A stretch of 35,741 bases of DNA from Planctomycetota bacterium (GCA_016776905.1 JADHSM010000023.1:1-35741), one strand, 5' to 3'. Numbered from the stretch's first letter, positions 8,223-16,363 are shown. Numbers and translations are program-made. The notes: generated by a model from the sequence alone, not told the origin.

Positions 8223-8438
8223 TTACGGTTTCATGCGAAACGCTGCCAAGATCAGAAGTATTCCTACCAACATCAGAATAAAATCTGCGAGCGCAAGCCC
8301 CTCAGAATAGTCACTAAAATTGCTACTCCTCGATAGACTGGTGTGACTCAAACTTATGAGAATAAGTCCAAGAACGTTATTCATGATTTTTACGAGAAGT
8401 CCCGTATTGTTTTGGCTTTGATTAGATTCATTATCCAT
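8223..8438 (-). CDS. Small hypothetical membrane protein
   Basis: 71 residues from ATG 8438 (M-D-N-E-S-N-Q), which has AAGGAT six bases upstream. A second in-frame ATG at 8444 lies inside that SD and is less likely. There are two hydrophobic helices, I-M-N-N-V-L-G-L-I-L-I-S-L and F-I-L-M-L-V-G-I-L-L-I-L-A-A-F, joined by a short polar loop, with a basic C-terminus. No family recognised. Support is the good SD, the membrane topology and a terminator-like hairpin downstream. Confidence 0.5.
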   Translation of the reverse strand: MDNESNQSQNNTGLLVKIMNNVLGLILISLSHTSLSRSSNFSDYSEGLALADFILMLVGILLILAAFRMKP

Positions 8439-8552
8439 GATCATCCTTACAACTATTGGGGTTAACAGGCTTAAAAAATCTCACCCTGTTTATTTAGTAG
8501 AATCTAAAAAACATCAATAGCGACAATTGAAAGCAGAATAGGGGTACCCCTC

Positions 8553-8987
8553 ATGGTTCAATCTAAAGCAAAGAGCCCCAAGGACTACATTCAACAATTG
8601 CCTGAAGATCGTCGCCCTACTATGAAGAAGTTGAGAGCGCTGATCAGAAAAAATCTTCCAAAGGGTTATGTTGAAACTATGCGTTGGGGAATGCTCTGCT
8701 ATGAAGTTCCTCTGAAGGTTTTTCCAGATACCTATAATGGCGAACCTTTGATGTATGCAGCGCTGGCTTCTCAAAAAAATCACTACGGCGTTTACCTGTG
8801 CGGGATCTATTGCTTTGAAAAGATGCAAAAGAAGTTTGTCAAAGATTGGAAAGCACGGGGAACGCGACTCGATATGGGCAAAAGCTGTATTCGACTAAAG
8901 AAATGGGACGACTGCGAAGAAGATTTAATCGCTGAAGTGATCTCTGCGGTACCTATGCAGAAATTTATCTCCAAAATGAAGTCCTAG
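8553..8987 (+). CDS. DUF1801 domain protein (YdhG/Fra-like)
   Basis: 144 residues. The fold markers are Y-I-Q-Q-L-P-E-D-R-R (12-21), L-R-A-L-I-R-K (28-34), then E-T-M-R-W-G-M-L-C-Y-E-V-P (41-53) and Y-A-A-L-A-S-Q-K-N-H-Y-G-V-Y-L (69-83), followed by G-K-S-C-I-R-L-K. This is the DUF1801 pattern (similar to YdhG and frataxin-like folds), often annotated as an iron-chaperone-like or uncharacterised domain. Function is unknown. It stands alone, with 112 nt to the next gene. Confidence 0.85.
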   Translation: MVQSKAKSPKDYIQQLPEDRRPTMKKLRALIRKNLPKGYVETMRWGMLCYEVPLKVFPDTYNGEPLMYAALASQKNHYGVYLCGIYCFEKMQKKFVKDWKARGTRLDMGKSCIRLKKWDDCEEDLIAEVISAVPMQKFISKMKS

Positions 8988-9100
8988 ATTCGATTTGAAG
9001 TAATCCTGAAATTCTGCCTGTCATCAGGTCCAAAGTTTGAGGAAACTCGGATCTATGTAACGGGAATGTTTGAGATAAAATCGAACCGAGAGGAGGCCTT

Positions 9101-11293
9101 GTGAGTCATCGAGAAGACGAAACCGTAGAATTCACTCCTAGTCCTTCTGATAAATCTCAAGGCGATCAAAAATCGAATTTGCAAATCCCTATTTTCAAGG
9201 GCTACAAGATTGAAGGAGAACTAGGACGAGGCGGACTTGGGGTCGTATACCGAGGTATTGATCTCACCCTTAATCGACCCGTTGCTATCAAGGTTCTTCG
9301 CGCTGACGAAGGTACGGTTGATCAAAGAAATCAAATCTTGAATGAGGCCAGAAAAGCCGCGGCGTTAGATGATCGGTGCATCGTCACGGTCTACGGTGTC
9401 ATAGAAAGTGAAAGTCATTCGGCGATTGTGATGGAGCTCATCGATGGACATGAACTCCAAAATGTCAGCGCGGTACTAGAGCCTAAACAAATCGCCAAGA
9501 TTGTCTCCGAAGTGACTCGGGCACTCAAAGCAGCACATCAGGCGGGCATTCTTCACCGTGACATCAAACCTCAAAACGTCATCGTCACTCCAGCTCATGA
9601 AGTCAAAATTCTTGATTTTGGACTTTCCATACATATCTCAGACAAAGCTGAATCGGGTTCTTTTTCCGGAACCGTGAGTTATGCCTCTCCTGAAATACTA
9701 CAGGGCGGCCCACCAACGACTCAGTCTGATATCTACTCACTCGGTGTCCTGATGCACGAAACGCTGACGGGGAGGCACCCATTTTCAAAACTAGGAAAGC
9801 CTCCAACTGTCTCTTCTATCCTTGCAGGCGACCCAACACTCCCGAGAGAGATTAAACCTCAAATTCCACCTGATTTTGAAAAAGTCGTGTTGGCTTGTCT
9901 CTCATTCAAACCGACAAACCGACCCTCTGCCGATGAGGTCTACCAAGCACTTCTACAAATCCTCATCGATAAACCTGTGGAATTAAAAGCCGGAAAAGTC
10001 CAAGACCACGTTCTTAACAGAATTGAAGAGCATGTCGCTACCATCGAAAAATGGTTCGACCTTGGGATGATTGAAGGACAAAGCAGAGATGCTTTGAGGT
10101 CGAATTATCGTAAAGTCCTAGAAGGCGATGATACATGGCCTACTGAAACGAGAAAAATTCAAGCGGGCGAGATTGGTTTGTATCTTTGTGTATGGCTAGC
10201 GGTCGTCACTGCCGCGCTCTCAGGAATTTTCTATCGTAAAGAAGTAAGCGAAGTGTTTTCCTGGACCCTTCCATTGTTCATCACCACAACTCTCGGTCTT
10301 TCTTCGTATCTTGTTCAATACACAACTCAGCAACGGATACGCCCTCTATTTGCGAGCGGATTCATTCTAAGCCTCGTGCCAACACTCATTTCGATTCTTA
10401 GCAACTTTGTTTGGAATCCAACTGTGTATTCCAAGATCGAACTCTTTGGGAAACACGGCATCGCAAATAAAACGATGTTCACTGCGGGAATACTGAGTCT
10501 TATCGTCTCAGTAATAAGACTCAATCAAACGGGCTTCTCTTTTTATGCATGGGTTTCAGCAACCCTTCTCGCTTTCTCACACGGATCATTACTGTTAATG
10601 CTCGGCTTTTTAGAATGGTCAGCTGCCGCTCAATCATTAGGAATTCTCAGCATGTCAATTTCATGGCTGAGTGGTCTTGCTTTCGAATCGATGAATAAGC
10701 CGCGCTTTGCGCGACCATTTCATTGGACAGGGTCCCTCTCTCTTATCATTGGCTTATTCCTGTTTGGCATGTCGCCCGCCTTAAAATGGCTGGGTTTGAG
10801 CACCGGCATTACATTGATAGACAAAGGTTGGTCTCTCGCGTTATGTGGAATGGTATTGCTGTTGAGTTCGACGATTCTCTCGCAAGACTTCCGATTGGAA
10901 CGTAGACGAATTGCCCTCATTCACGAATGGATGAACCCATTTTTCATCATCGGCGGACTCGGAATGGCGGCGAATCATGCGATCCCACGGGGGGATAACG
11001 ATATATCGAGCATTGGGATATTAAGTCTGTTATTCCTCGTCGCCTCCATCGCGATATATGTGACTTTGACAAGCTTGAATTGGCGTGCCAGATACATGCT
11101 TGCGGCCTTATCTGGAAGTGCGTTTTTCATTCAACTAATTCCAGAGTTTCATTTCTATCAGACTCAAACATATCTTGGTGGATGTGCTGTGATATCCTTG
11201 GCGATAGCAATATTTTCTTACATCAAGATGGAACTATCGGGCAAGCAAAAGGTGTCCAAGAAAACAAAAGCAGTTCGATTAAGAGACGATTAA
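9101..11293 (+). CDS. PknB-type Ser/Thr protein kinase with a multi-pass membrane C-terminal domain
   Basis: 730 residues from GTG 9101, preceded by GAGAGGAGG four to five bases upstream. The kinase domain (about 35-290) is complete: glycine loop G-E-L-G-R-G-G-L-G-V-V-Y (39-50), lysine K64 in V-A-I-K-V-L, H-R-D-I-K-P-Q-N (152-159), D-F-G (172-174), Y-A-S-P-E (194-198) and D-I-Y-S-L-G (210-215). Residues about 360-715 hold roughly 10-12 hydrophobic helices instead of the usual single helix plus sensor domain, so the C-terminal half is an integral membrane module of unknown type. The next gene starts 27 nt downstream and is also membrane anchored. Targets and signals are not evident. Confidence 0.93.
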   Translation: MSHREDETVEFTPSPSDKSQGDQKSNLQIPIFKGYKIEGELGRGGLGVVYRGIDLTLNRPVAIKVLRADEGTVDQRNQILNEARKAAALDDRCIVTVYGVIESESHSAIVMELIDGHELQNVSAVLEPKQIAKIVSEVTRALKAAHQAGILHRDIKPQNVIVTPAHEVKILDFGLSIHISDKAESGSFSGTVSYASPEILQGGPPTTQSDIYSLGVLMHETLTGRHPFSKLGKPPTVSSILAGDPTLPREIKPQIPPDFEKVVLACLSFKPTNRPSADEVYQALLQILIDKPVELKAGKVQDHVLNRIEEHVATIEKWFDLGMIEGQSRDALRSNYRKVLEGDDTWPTETRKIQAGEIGLYLCVWLAVVTAALSGIFYRKEVSEVFSWTLPLFITTTLGLSSYLVQYTTQQRIRPLFASGFILSLVPTLISILSNFVWNPTVYSKIELFGKHGIANKTMFTAGILSLIVSVIRLNQTGFSFYAWVSATLLAFSHGSLLLMLGFLEWSAAAQSLGILSMSISWLSGLAFESMNKPRFARPFHWTGSLSLIIGLFLFGMSPALKWLGLSTGITLIDKGWSLALCGMVLLLSSTILSQDFRLERRRIALIHEWMNPFFIIGGLGMAANHAIPRGDNDISSIGILSLLFLVASIAIYVTLTSLNWRARYMLAALSGSAFFIQLIPEFHFYQTQTYLGGCAVISLAIAIFSYIKMELSGKQKVSKKTKAVRLRDD

Positions 11294-11320
11294 TCGTTTA
11301 TTGTCCTGGAGTTCAGCGGA

Positions 11321-12226
11321 ATGAAAAACATAAAATATTTCCTTATTCCTGTACTCATCGTGCTCAGTTATTTTTTGGGTCGACAGTCTGCTCTTCACAA
11401 TACGACGAATCTTCCTACAAAGAACTCGACGTCCACTTCAGTGAAAACCGATCTCGCTCCCGCAATATCAACTCAAGAAGAACCCTCTAGCGACACGCTT
11501 CTTCTTCAAAATACCCCAGTCGATCATCCAACACTGCCAACAACAGTCTTAGAGCAGGCTCTTAACATCACGGATCCAAAACTTGAGATTCAGAACTACT
11601 CTCAAAACCAAGACCTACTCTCCATCCTTGACGTAATTTTTTCTCTTATCTCTACTCGAAGATTTTCTGAAGCAGATATTGCTATTATCGACACCATCGA
11701 CGCTATGAACGGAGGCACTCTCAATTCCCCACTATGGAAAGGGGGCGCGGCACTTAAAACCACGCTTTTGAGAGAAGTCACCCAGAGATACTCAGAGTGT
11801 GCGGAATATCTTGTTCACTTAGCTTATCTGTCTCCGGCACCGGAACTGTTGGCAGACTTCAGACTTGAGTTGCTCGAGGGAGAGGCGGGGACATTCGTTC
11901 TGGGTCTCAACAGTGGCCATGTCGATGGCTGGGTTGCTGACCTTGTCCCCTACTATCGAGAACGTATAGAAAACTGGAATCGATCGACTTTTTCCAATCG
12001 GCACATCGTTCAATCGTTAGGCCTTATTCCAACAGATGAATCTGCAATACTTCTCGCTGACCTGCTTGATTGGTCTGCTTCAAATATGAAACTCGATATC
12101 GTTCAGGCCCTCGCGAACAATCGATCACCTGCAGCCATCGACGCTCTCGAAGATCTTCGATTACGTGATAAAAACTCCCGCATTATTCTCGCAGTTGAAG
12201 ACGCACTAAAATTGTTGGGGATGTAA
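11321..12226 (+). CDS. Membrane-anchored protein with HEAT-like C-terminus
   Basis: 301 residues, starting at the ATG after GGAG. There is one N-terminal anchor helix (Y-F-L-I-P-V-L-I-V-L-S-Y-F-L-G, 6-20), a Ser/Thr-rich linker (about 25-75), and a helical domain. The last 70 residues resemble HEAT-type repeats (A-I-L-L-A-D-L-L-D-W, K-L-D-I-V-Q-A-L-A-N-N-R-S-P-A-A-I-D-A-L-E-D-L). It is 27 nt downstream of the membrane kinase and probably co-transcribed, so it may be a partner or substrate (inference). It is convergent with the SCO gene, with 12 nt between stops. Confidence 0.7.
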   Translation: MKNIKYFLIPVLIVLSYFLGRQSALHNTTNLPTKNSTSTSVKTDLAPAISTQEEPSSDTLLLQNTPVDHPTLPTTVLEQALNITDPKLEIQNYSQNQDLLSILDVIFSLISTRRFSEADIAIIDTIDAMNGGTLNSPLWKGGAALKTTLLREVTQRYSECAEYLVHLAYLSPAPELLADFRLELLEGEAGTFVLGLNSGHVDGWVADLVPYYRERIENWNRSTFSNRHIVQSLGLIPTDESAILLADLLDWSASNMKLDIVQALANNRSPAAIDALEDLRLRDKNSRIILAVEDALKLLGM

Positions 12227-12238
12227 TAGCACTCGAAT

Positions 12239-12946
12239 TTATCGAGGCTGCACAGACGGATTTCCGGCAATTCGAATAATCGCATCCGCAACCTCTTTAG
12301 GATCGATCATCGCAGGCACCGCGGCCCACCAGTTTGTCTTATCGTTCCCGAATGTGACTATTCCTGCGTGCTCAGATTTATCTGCATCAAGTTCGGGGTC
12401 CAGATCATAAACACCCAGCACCCAGCGGAGCGTTTCGATCTCTTCGTAATCCCCGGTGAGATGCAGCCAGCCCTCCCAGTCGTTACGAGGATACAACCTG
12501 TAATCAGTGAGGGCCTCTGGATCATCTTTTTCTCCATCAATACTGATCGATAGAAAAATGACATCTTTACCCATTCGATCACCGAAAAACTTTTGAACCT
12601 TCACGAGGTTCTCCGTAACACCCGGTCATATACCGTTACAACTCGTATAAAAGAACTGAATAACAGCCATGCGATCTTTGATCAGATCCGAGTAAAACTT
12701 ATGCTTGTTTCCGTCCTGATCCACCAAGGCCGTATCAGGAAACTTATCGCTATAGAGGCCCCTTGGTTGTGTATGTGGCTTTGCTCTTGCAGCTTTATCG
12801 ATAAATGGGATTTCCTCACCGGAGGCGAGTACGTCCAGCGGCTCCGACAGATTTAGCACTGTGCGACCGGGACCATCGATACTTTTGCACCCGATGGTCC
12901 CGACACACAATATTATCAAAACAACTAAAGAGAGACCTGTTCTCAC
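12239..12946 (-). CDS. SCO1/SenC copper chaperone, selenoprotein with an in-frame TGA (CxxxU)
   Basis: A 235-residue reading frame from GTG 12946 to 12239, interrupted by one TGA (12626-12628) at residue 107. Upstream are a lipoprotein-like signal (T-I-G-C) and a thioredoxin-fold domain; around the TGA it reads F-F-Y-T-S-C-N-G-I-(TGA)-P-G-V-T-E-N-L. In SCO proteins the copper site is C-x-x-x-C-P plus a distal His; here C103 is present, the TGA stands at the second Cys, and the His is present (H193 in S-E-H-A-G). Conservation continues after the TGA (L-T-G, E-L-D-A-D-K), with no other frame break. A hairpin fitting a bacterial SECIS lies directly downstream, so I read the TGA as selenocysteine. 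The GTG overlaps the oxidase stop by 4 nt (GTGA), so the two are coupled. Role: copper delivery or thiol redox outside the cytoplasm. Confidence 0.9.
12595..12628 (-). promoter_or_regulatory. Recoded UGA codon and bacterial SECIS hairpin in the SCO gene
   Basis: On the minus strand, UGA (12628-12626) is followed after 14 nt by GAACCU-CGUGA-AGGUUC (12611-12595), a perfect 6-bp stem with a 5-nt loop. Twenty bases separate the UGA from the loop, and the second loop base is G followed by U. These values fit the known bacterial SECIS rule (short hairpin about 16-37 nt after UGA with a G near the 5' side of the loop) that recruits SelB. The Sec-peroxiredoxin gene in this window has a hairpin with the identical loop. 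Confidence 0.85.
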
Positions 12947-15015
12947 TTGTCTTGCTGCTCTTCAGGCATAGGAGATTCAGGAGTATCCTGATTTCCCTCA
13001 GGATCCCAATCCCCGCCATCCGGTTCGCAAACCCCATCATAGAAATCGGGTGGGAATCCAACGCCTTCTTCTTCGAGATGTTGATAATCCCCAGGGCCCA
13101 CAACTTCCCCGCTCGACAAAGTCTGTTCGTGGTCAAACAAAAGACCATTGGGATCAATGCAGCCTGTGGGCATACCTGACTGTAATGCGGCTTCTTCATT
13201 GAACGCATGATTCCTAATACCATCGTTCATGCCTTCTTCACCTGCTTCGCGAGGATCAAAGGTAAACATCATGCGCATATCTTCGTGTTCAATGATGTGG
13301 CAATGGCAGACAAAAGGACCCTTGAAGGTTCTAAGCTTGATAAGACATTCAGCTTCCTGTCCACCCTCAAGATTTACCAAATCGGTATTCCAGCGATACT
13401 CAACAGGGAAATCGGGATCATCAACTTTAAGATCATCAATTCTGACGACCTGTATACCCTCTAGGTGAGCATGTATGGGATGCCACCAGCCCCCACCTTT
13501 ATTCTTGAAGATCCAGCGTTCCATAGAATTTAAGAGTGGCGTCGCATCTGTTCTTCTAGGGCTGTAGTACCTGTCATTGACAACCCATGCACCGTTCTTC
13601 CTTGAAAACTCAAAGAGTCGAGTCGCAACTACTTCATTTTCATCGTAACGATAGAACTCACGGACAACATCGCCTTCCGAGATCGTGAACTCGCCGTTTT
13701 CGACACCCTCAACCTCTTGATCTCCAGGAGGATCGCCATCGAGCAACCTAAACTGTAGCCAAGGTCTACTCTCCTTTTTTGGACGAATGCCCTTAGGCTT
13801 TCTACCATCAGTTTGGTGCATGATGTTTTGAAGGTAATAGGTGTCCACGTCTTTAGGAAGTTGACTAAAATCGATGACGACATCGAATCGTTCACCTGGG
13901 GAAATCGTAAAACTTTCTAAATTAGTAGCCTCTCCAACTTCCCAGGTATCCTTACCAATCAACAAAAATGGGAGACCATCCTTTTGATTTTTTCCAGTGG
14001 CGCTGTTCAAGCGAAGATGGAGATAGCGCGCATTACATGCATTCAGAATTCTGAATCGATACTTCTTCCTGTACACATCCATAAATGGCTGAACTTTTCC
14101 ATTTGCGGTGAACACGTCACCCAAATGTCCGTTGTGATCCAATAAGTCATACTTCAAGGATCCATCGCTATTGAACGCAAAGTCTTTTAGCGCGATAGGA
14201 ATATCAAATTCACCATTTAATTTTGGCAACCTCCCCGCTGCTTGATGTTCTAGTTCAACATCGTCTTCGCTGAGAAAGAAAGCCGCCAATCCACGATTCA
14301 CGTTAAATCCCGTTACATCCATCGCGTGATCATGGATCCACATCGTTGTAGGAATATGACTGACATCGAACTCCCCAGCCTCTTCCACTGTTGCAGGATA
14401 AGGCACGGCTGGCGTTGCATTTTGACGGGGAGCGATGTTGGGATAATAGTAATCCCTTTTCTTTCCCTGAAGGGTATAGAAGTCCGGATACCCATCGCTG
14501 TGAGCAGGTCCATGGTCACCATGCAGATGAATGGATGTTTCTACGCTGGTCTTGTTTTCGTAACGAACAACCGTCGGTTCACCATTTCGCGCGATCAGAG
14601 TAGGCCCAGGAAAACTCGCTGCTGTTTCTGAATCGGTTCCTTCGGCTCCTTTGTATGCAAACACCGGAGTCTCAACCCCTGGGAAAAACTGCCAAGTGCC
14701 TTCAACTGCATCGAGGTGCCAATATTTTTCAGGGTAACGATCCCAGTCCGGAAGATGGGCTGGGTGATCACTGTAATACTCTGGAGCGATCCCGTGATAT
14801 ACAGCATCTGACCCAAGGCTGGCATCCGGTGAACCCGGTGCTGGCTCCATTGACGAAGTTTTCGGCAGCACCGGCGGCTTAAAGAACTCTTGGCTAAACG
14901 GTTGGTATCCAAAATTTATCGCATGCGCTTTACTAACAGGAACCAGAGGCGCGACGGCGCCGGCAGCTGTGGCAGTTAAAGCACCCTTCAATAATTCTCT
15001 TCTATTTAGAGACAC
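12943..15015 (-). CDS. Multicopper oxidase (CotA/CueO/bilirubin-oxidase-like), Tat-exported
   Basis: 690 residues from GTG 15015, which has AGGAGG four to five bases upstream; an in-frame TTG at 15036 lies before that SD and is unlikely. The N-terminus has a twin-arginine signal (L-N-R-R-E-L-L-K-G, then a hydrophobic stretch and A-H-A), so it is exported folded. All four copper-binding blocks are present: H-L-H-G-D-H (H163, H165), W-I-H-D-H (H228, H230), H-P-I-H-A-H (H512, H515, H517) and H-C-H-I-I-E-H (H571, C572, H573, H577) with axial M582. Both the type 1 and trinuclear sites are therefore complete. The substrate (Cu(I), Mn, phenols or bilirubin-like) is not determined. The C-terminal extension after the last motif is about 100 residues and acidic. 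It overlaps the SCO gene by 4 nt, which suggests dedicated copper delivery. Confidence 0.95.
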   Translation of the reverse strand: MSLNRRELLKGALTATAAGAVAPLVPVSKAHAINFGYQPFSQEFFKPPVLPKTSSMEPAPGSPDASLGSDAVYHGIAPEYYSDHPAHLPDWDRYPEKYWHLDAVEGTWQFFPGVETPVFAYKGAEGTDSETAASFPGPTLIARNGEPTVVRYENKTSVETSIHLHGDHGPAHSDGYPDFYTLQGKKRDYYYPNIAPRQNATPAVPYPATVEEAGEFDVSHIPTTMWIHDHAMDVTGFNVNRGLAAFFLSEDDVELEHQAAGRLPKLNGEFDIPIALKDFAFNSDGSLKYDLLDHNGHLGDVFTANGKVQPFMDVYRKKYRFRILNACNARYLHLRLNSATGKNQKDGLPFLLIGKDTWEVGEATNLESFTISPGERFDVVIDFSQLPKDVDTYYLQNIMHQTDGRKPKGIRPKKESRPWLQFRLLDGDPPGDQEVEGVENGEFTISEGDVVREFYRYDENEVVATRLFEFSRKNGAWVVNDRYYSPRRTDATPLLNSMERWIFKNKGGGWWHPIHAHLEGIQVVRIDDLKVDDPDFPVEYRWNTDLVNLEGGQEAECLIKLRTFKGPFVCHCHIIEHEDMRMMFTFDPREAGEEGMNDGIRNHAFNEEAALQSGMPTGCIDPNGLLFDHEQTLSSGEVVGPGDYQHLEEEGVGFPPDFYDGVCEPDGGDWDPEGNQDTPESPMPEEQQDK

Positions 15016-15098
15016 AAATCCTCCTATAAAATCCAACGAAAATATCGAAGGTTTATCATTAATATAAATTCAAAAAACGTCATACATTTTTTAGAATT

Positions 15099-15115
15099 AT
15101 CACAAAAATTGTGAT
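15099..15115. promoter_or_regulatory. Palindrome upstream of the multicopper oxidase, possible operator
   Basis: ATCACAA-AAA-TTGTGAT is a perfect 7-bp inverted repeat with a 3-nt spacer, 84 nt upstream of the oxidase start and 42 nt beyond the Sec-peroxiredoxin stop. No T-run follows on the minus strand, so it is not an obvious terminator. It lies in an AT-rich gap of 141 nt that could hold the oxidase promoter. The regulator is unknown. Confidence 0.4.
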
Positions 15116-15156
15116 CGGAAAAGTACTTATTTTATAGGATCTCACGCCTCAAAAAA

Positions 15157-15732
15157 TTACTCTTCTCGCTTCTCTATCTTTAGCTCATCTAACTTAGTAA
15201 CAATGTCTTTGCCATGAGAGCCGAGGTTAACTTTTTTGTCTATTTCAACAAGTTTGCCTTTGTTGTCGAAAATAAAAGTGACTCTTTTTGACAAGCCAAA
15301 CACCCTGTCAACTCCAAACAACACCGATGCTTTCCGTTCGGGATCTGCGAGGATCGGAAACTTATTTCCGAGCTCTTCTGCGAACTTTTTCGTCTTCTCC
15401 AAGTTGTCACAAGAGATTACATATAGCTTAACCTTATATTTCTTAAGTTCCTCTGCACTGTCACGCAGCGCTTTACATTGGCGAGTTCAGCCAGGGGTAA
15501 AAGTTTTTGGAATCCACGCTAATATCAAAGCCTCCCCATTCTTCGATACTTCATGCAGTGCATGAGTTTTTCCATCTGATCCCTGCAAAGTGATCTCTGG
15601 AATCGCATCTCCGACAGCCAATGGCTTCTTGGCATCGTCTCCATTACCGAGAATTGTGCCCAAAATTCCAAAAAGCATGAGTCCTCCAACTATCAAAGAA
15701 ATCGTAGCCCGTGGTCTAATTTTCATCTTCAT
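15157..15732 (-). CDS. Membrane-anchored peroxiredoxin, selenoprotein with an in-frame TGA (PxxxTxxU)
   Basis: A 191-residue frame from ATG 15732 to 15157, broken by one TGA at 15487-15489 (residue 82). The N-terminus has an anchor helix (S-L-I-V-G-G-L-M-L-F-G-I-L-G). The AhpC/TSA-type domain begins at P-E-I-T-L-Q-G-S-D-G-K. Around the TGA it reads I-P-K-T-F-T-P-G-(TGA)-T-R-Q-C-K-A-L-R. The peroxiredoxin signature P-x-x-x-T-x-x-C is therefore complete, with TGA exactly at the peroxidatic Cys and a resolving Cys four residues on (C86). The fold continues after it (V-K-L-Y-V-I-S-C-D, F-P-I-L-A-D-P, V-T-F-I-F-D-N-K-G). A SECIS-like hairpin follows. Selenocysteine peroxiredoxins are established in bacteria. 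The start overlaps the NUDIX stop (TGATG), indicating coupling. It probably reduces peroxides at the outer face of the membrane. Confidence 0.92.
15455..15489 (-). promoter_or_regulatory. Recoded UGA codon and bacterial SECIS hairpin in the peroxiredoxin gene
   Basis: On the minus strand, UGA (15489-15487) is followed after 15 nt by GCGCUG-CGUGA-CAGUGC (15471-15455), a 6-bp stem with one G-U wobble. The 5-nt loop is identical to that in the SCO gene. Twenty-one bases separate UGA and loop, against twenty in the SCO gene. The stem sequences are unrelated, so the shared loop and spacing are not explained by gene duplication. Confidence 0.88.
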
Positions 15733-16352
15733 CAAACTGATCCCATCTGTTCCATTGTTTTTTTCCAAGGGAAGCTCTGTGCTTTTTTCACAAGTCTCAA
15801 TACTGAACCATCGGTATCCAAAGAGTCCACCTTTTCAATGTCGAACCAGCGAACTTCATTGGACTCGCTACTGACACAAGGTTTCTGAGTTTTATTCCCA
15901 AAAACGATGAAGCGAACATCCAAGTGCTGATGCTCGGGTTCCTCTTTGATAGGAGGTATCACGTGGATATCAACGTCTATGACTCTTGGAAAAATCCATA
16001 AGTCTGAGATTCCAGACTCTTCTTGGCATTCTCTCAGTGCAGAATAGGCGAGGTTCCCATCGCCATCACAGTGTCCTCCGAATTGAAGCCACCTGTTCAA
16101 CTTGGCATGATGATGTAACAGTACCATGCTCAGGTCTTCAGATATCACCAATGCGGAAGCTGTAATATGACCAGGGAGAAAACTCCTGATCAGAATGTCG
16201 GGATTTCCATCACATGCTTCAAGTATCTTATTTTTTTGCGCTCTTTGGTCAGAGCAGTCCGGCTCGTACCCCTGAATCCACTTTACCGCCTCTGAAGAAT
16301 CCGAAACCGTTTTCAGTCGAGGATCTTCGGGTAGCCAGCAAAGTTTTTTCAA
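15732..16352 (-). CDS. NUDIX hydrolase family protein
   Basis: About 206 residues from TTG 16352, 11 nt after the proline dehydrogenase stop; the frame is open to 16445, which would overlap that gene by 82 nt and is less likely. The NUDIX region reads G-G-H-C-D-G-D-G-N-L-A-Y-S-A-L then R-E-C-Q-E-E-S-G-I. The R-E-x-x-E-E-x-G-U part of the box is intact, but the first Glu of G-x5-E is replaced by Gly. Substrates of NUDIX enzymes are nucleoside diphosphates linked to other groups, and this one is not assigned. It is coupled to the Sec-peroxiredoxin downstream (stop and start overlap). Confidence 0.85.
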   Translation of the reverse strand: MKKLCWLPEDPRLKTVSDSSEAVKWIQGYEPDCSDQRAQKNKILEACDGNPDILIRSFLPGHITASALVISEDLSMVLLHHHAKLNRWLQFGGHCDGDGNLAYSALRECQEESGISDLWIFPRVIDVDIHVIPPIKEEPEHQHLDVRFIVFGNKTQKPCVSSESNEVRWFDIEKVDSLDTDGSVLRLVKKAQSFPWKKTMEQMGSV

Positions 16353-16363
16353 AGCGAGTCTTT

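Noticed and set aside
12239..12946. Two separate ORFs or a pseudogene with a premature stop in the SCO gene
   Set aside because: Only one TGA breaks the frame, it replaces a conserved Cys, homology continues on both sides, and a SECIS-like hairpin follows at the right distance.
15157..15768. Peroxiredoxin pseudogene split by a stop
   Set aside because: Same logic: the TGA sits at the peroxidatic Cys of an intact signature, and the hairpin shares its loop with the SCO gene.
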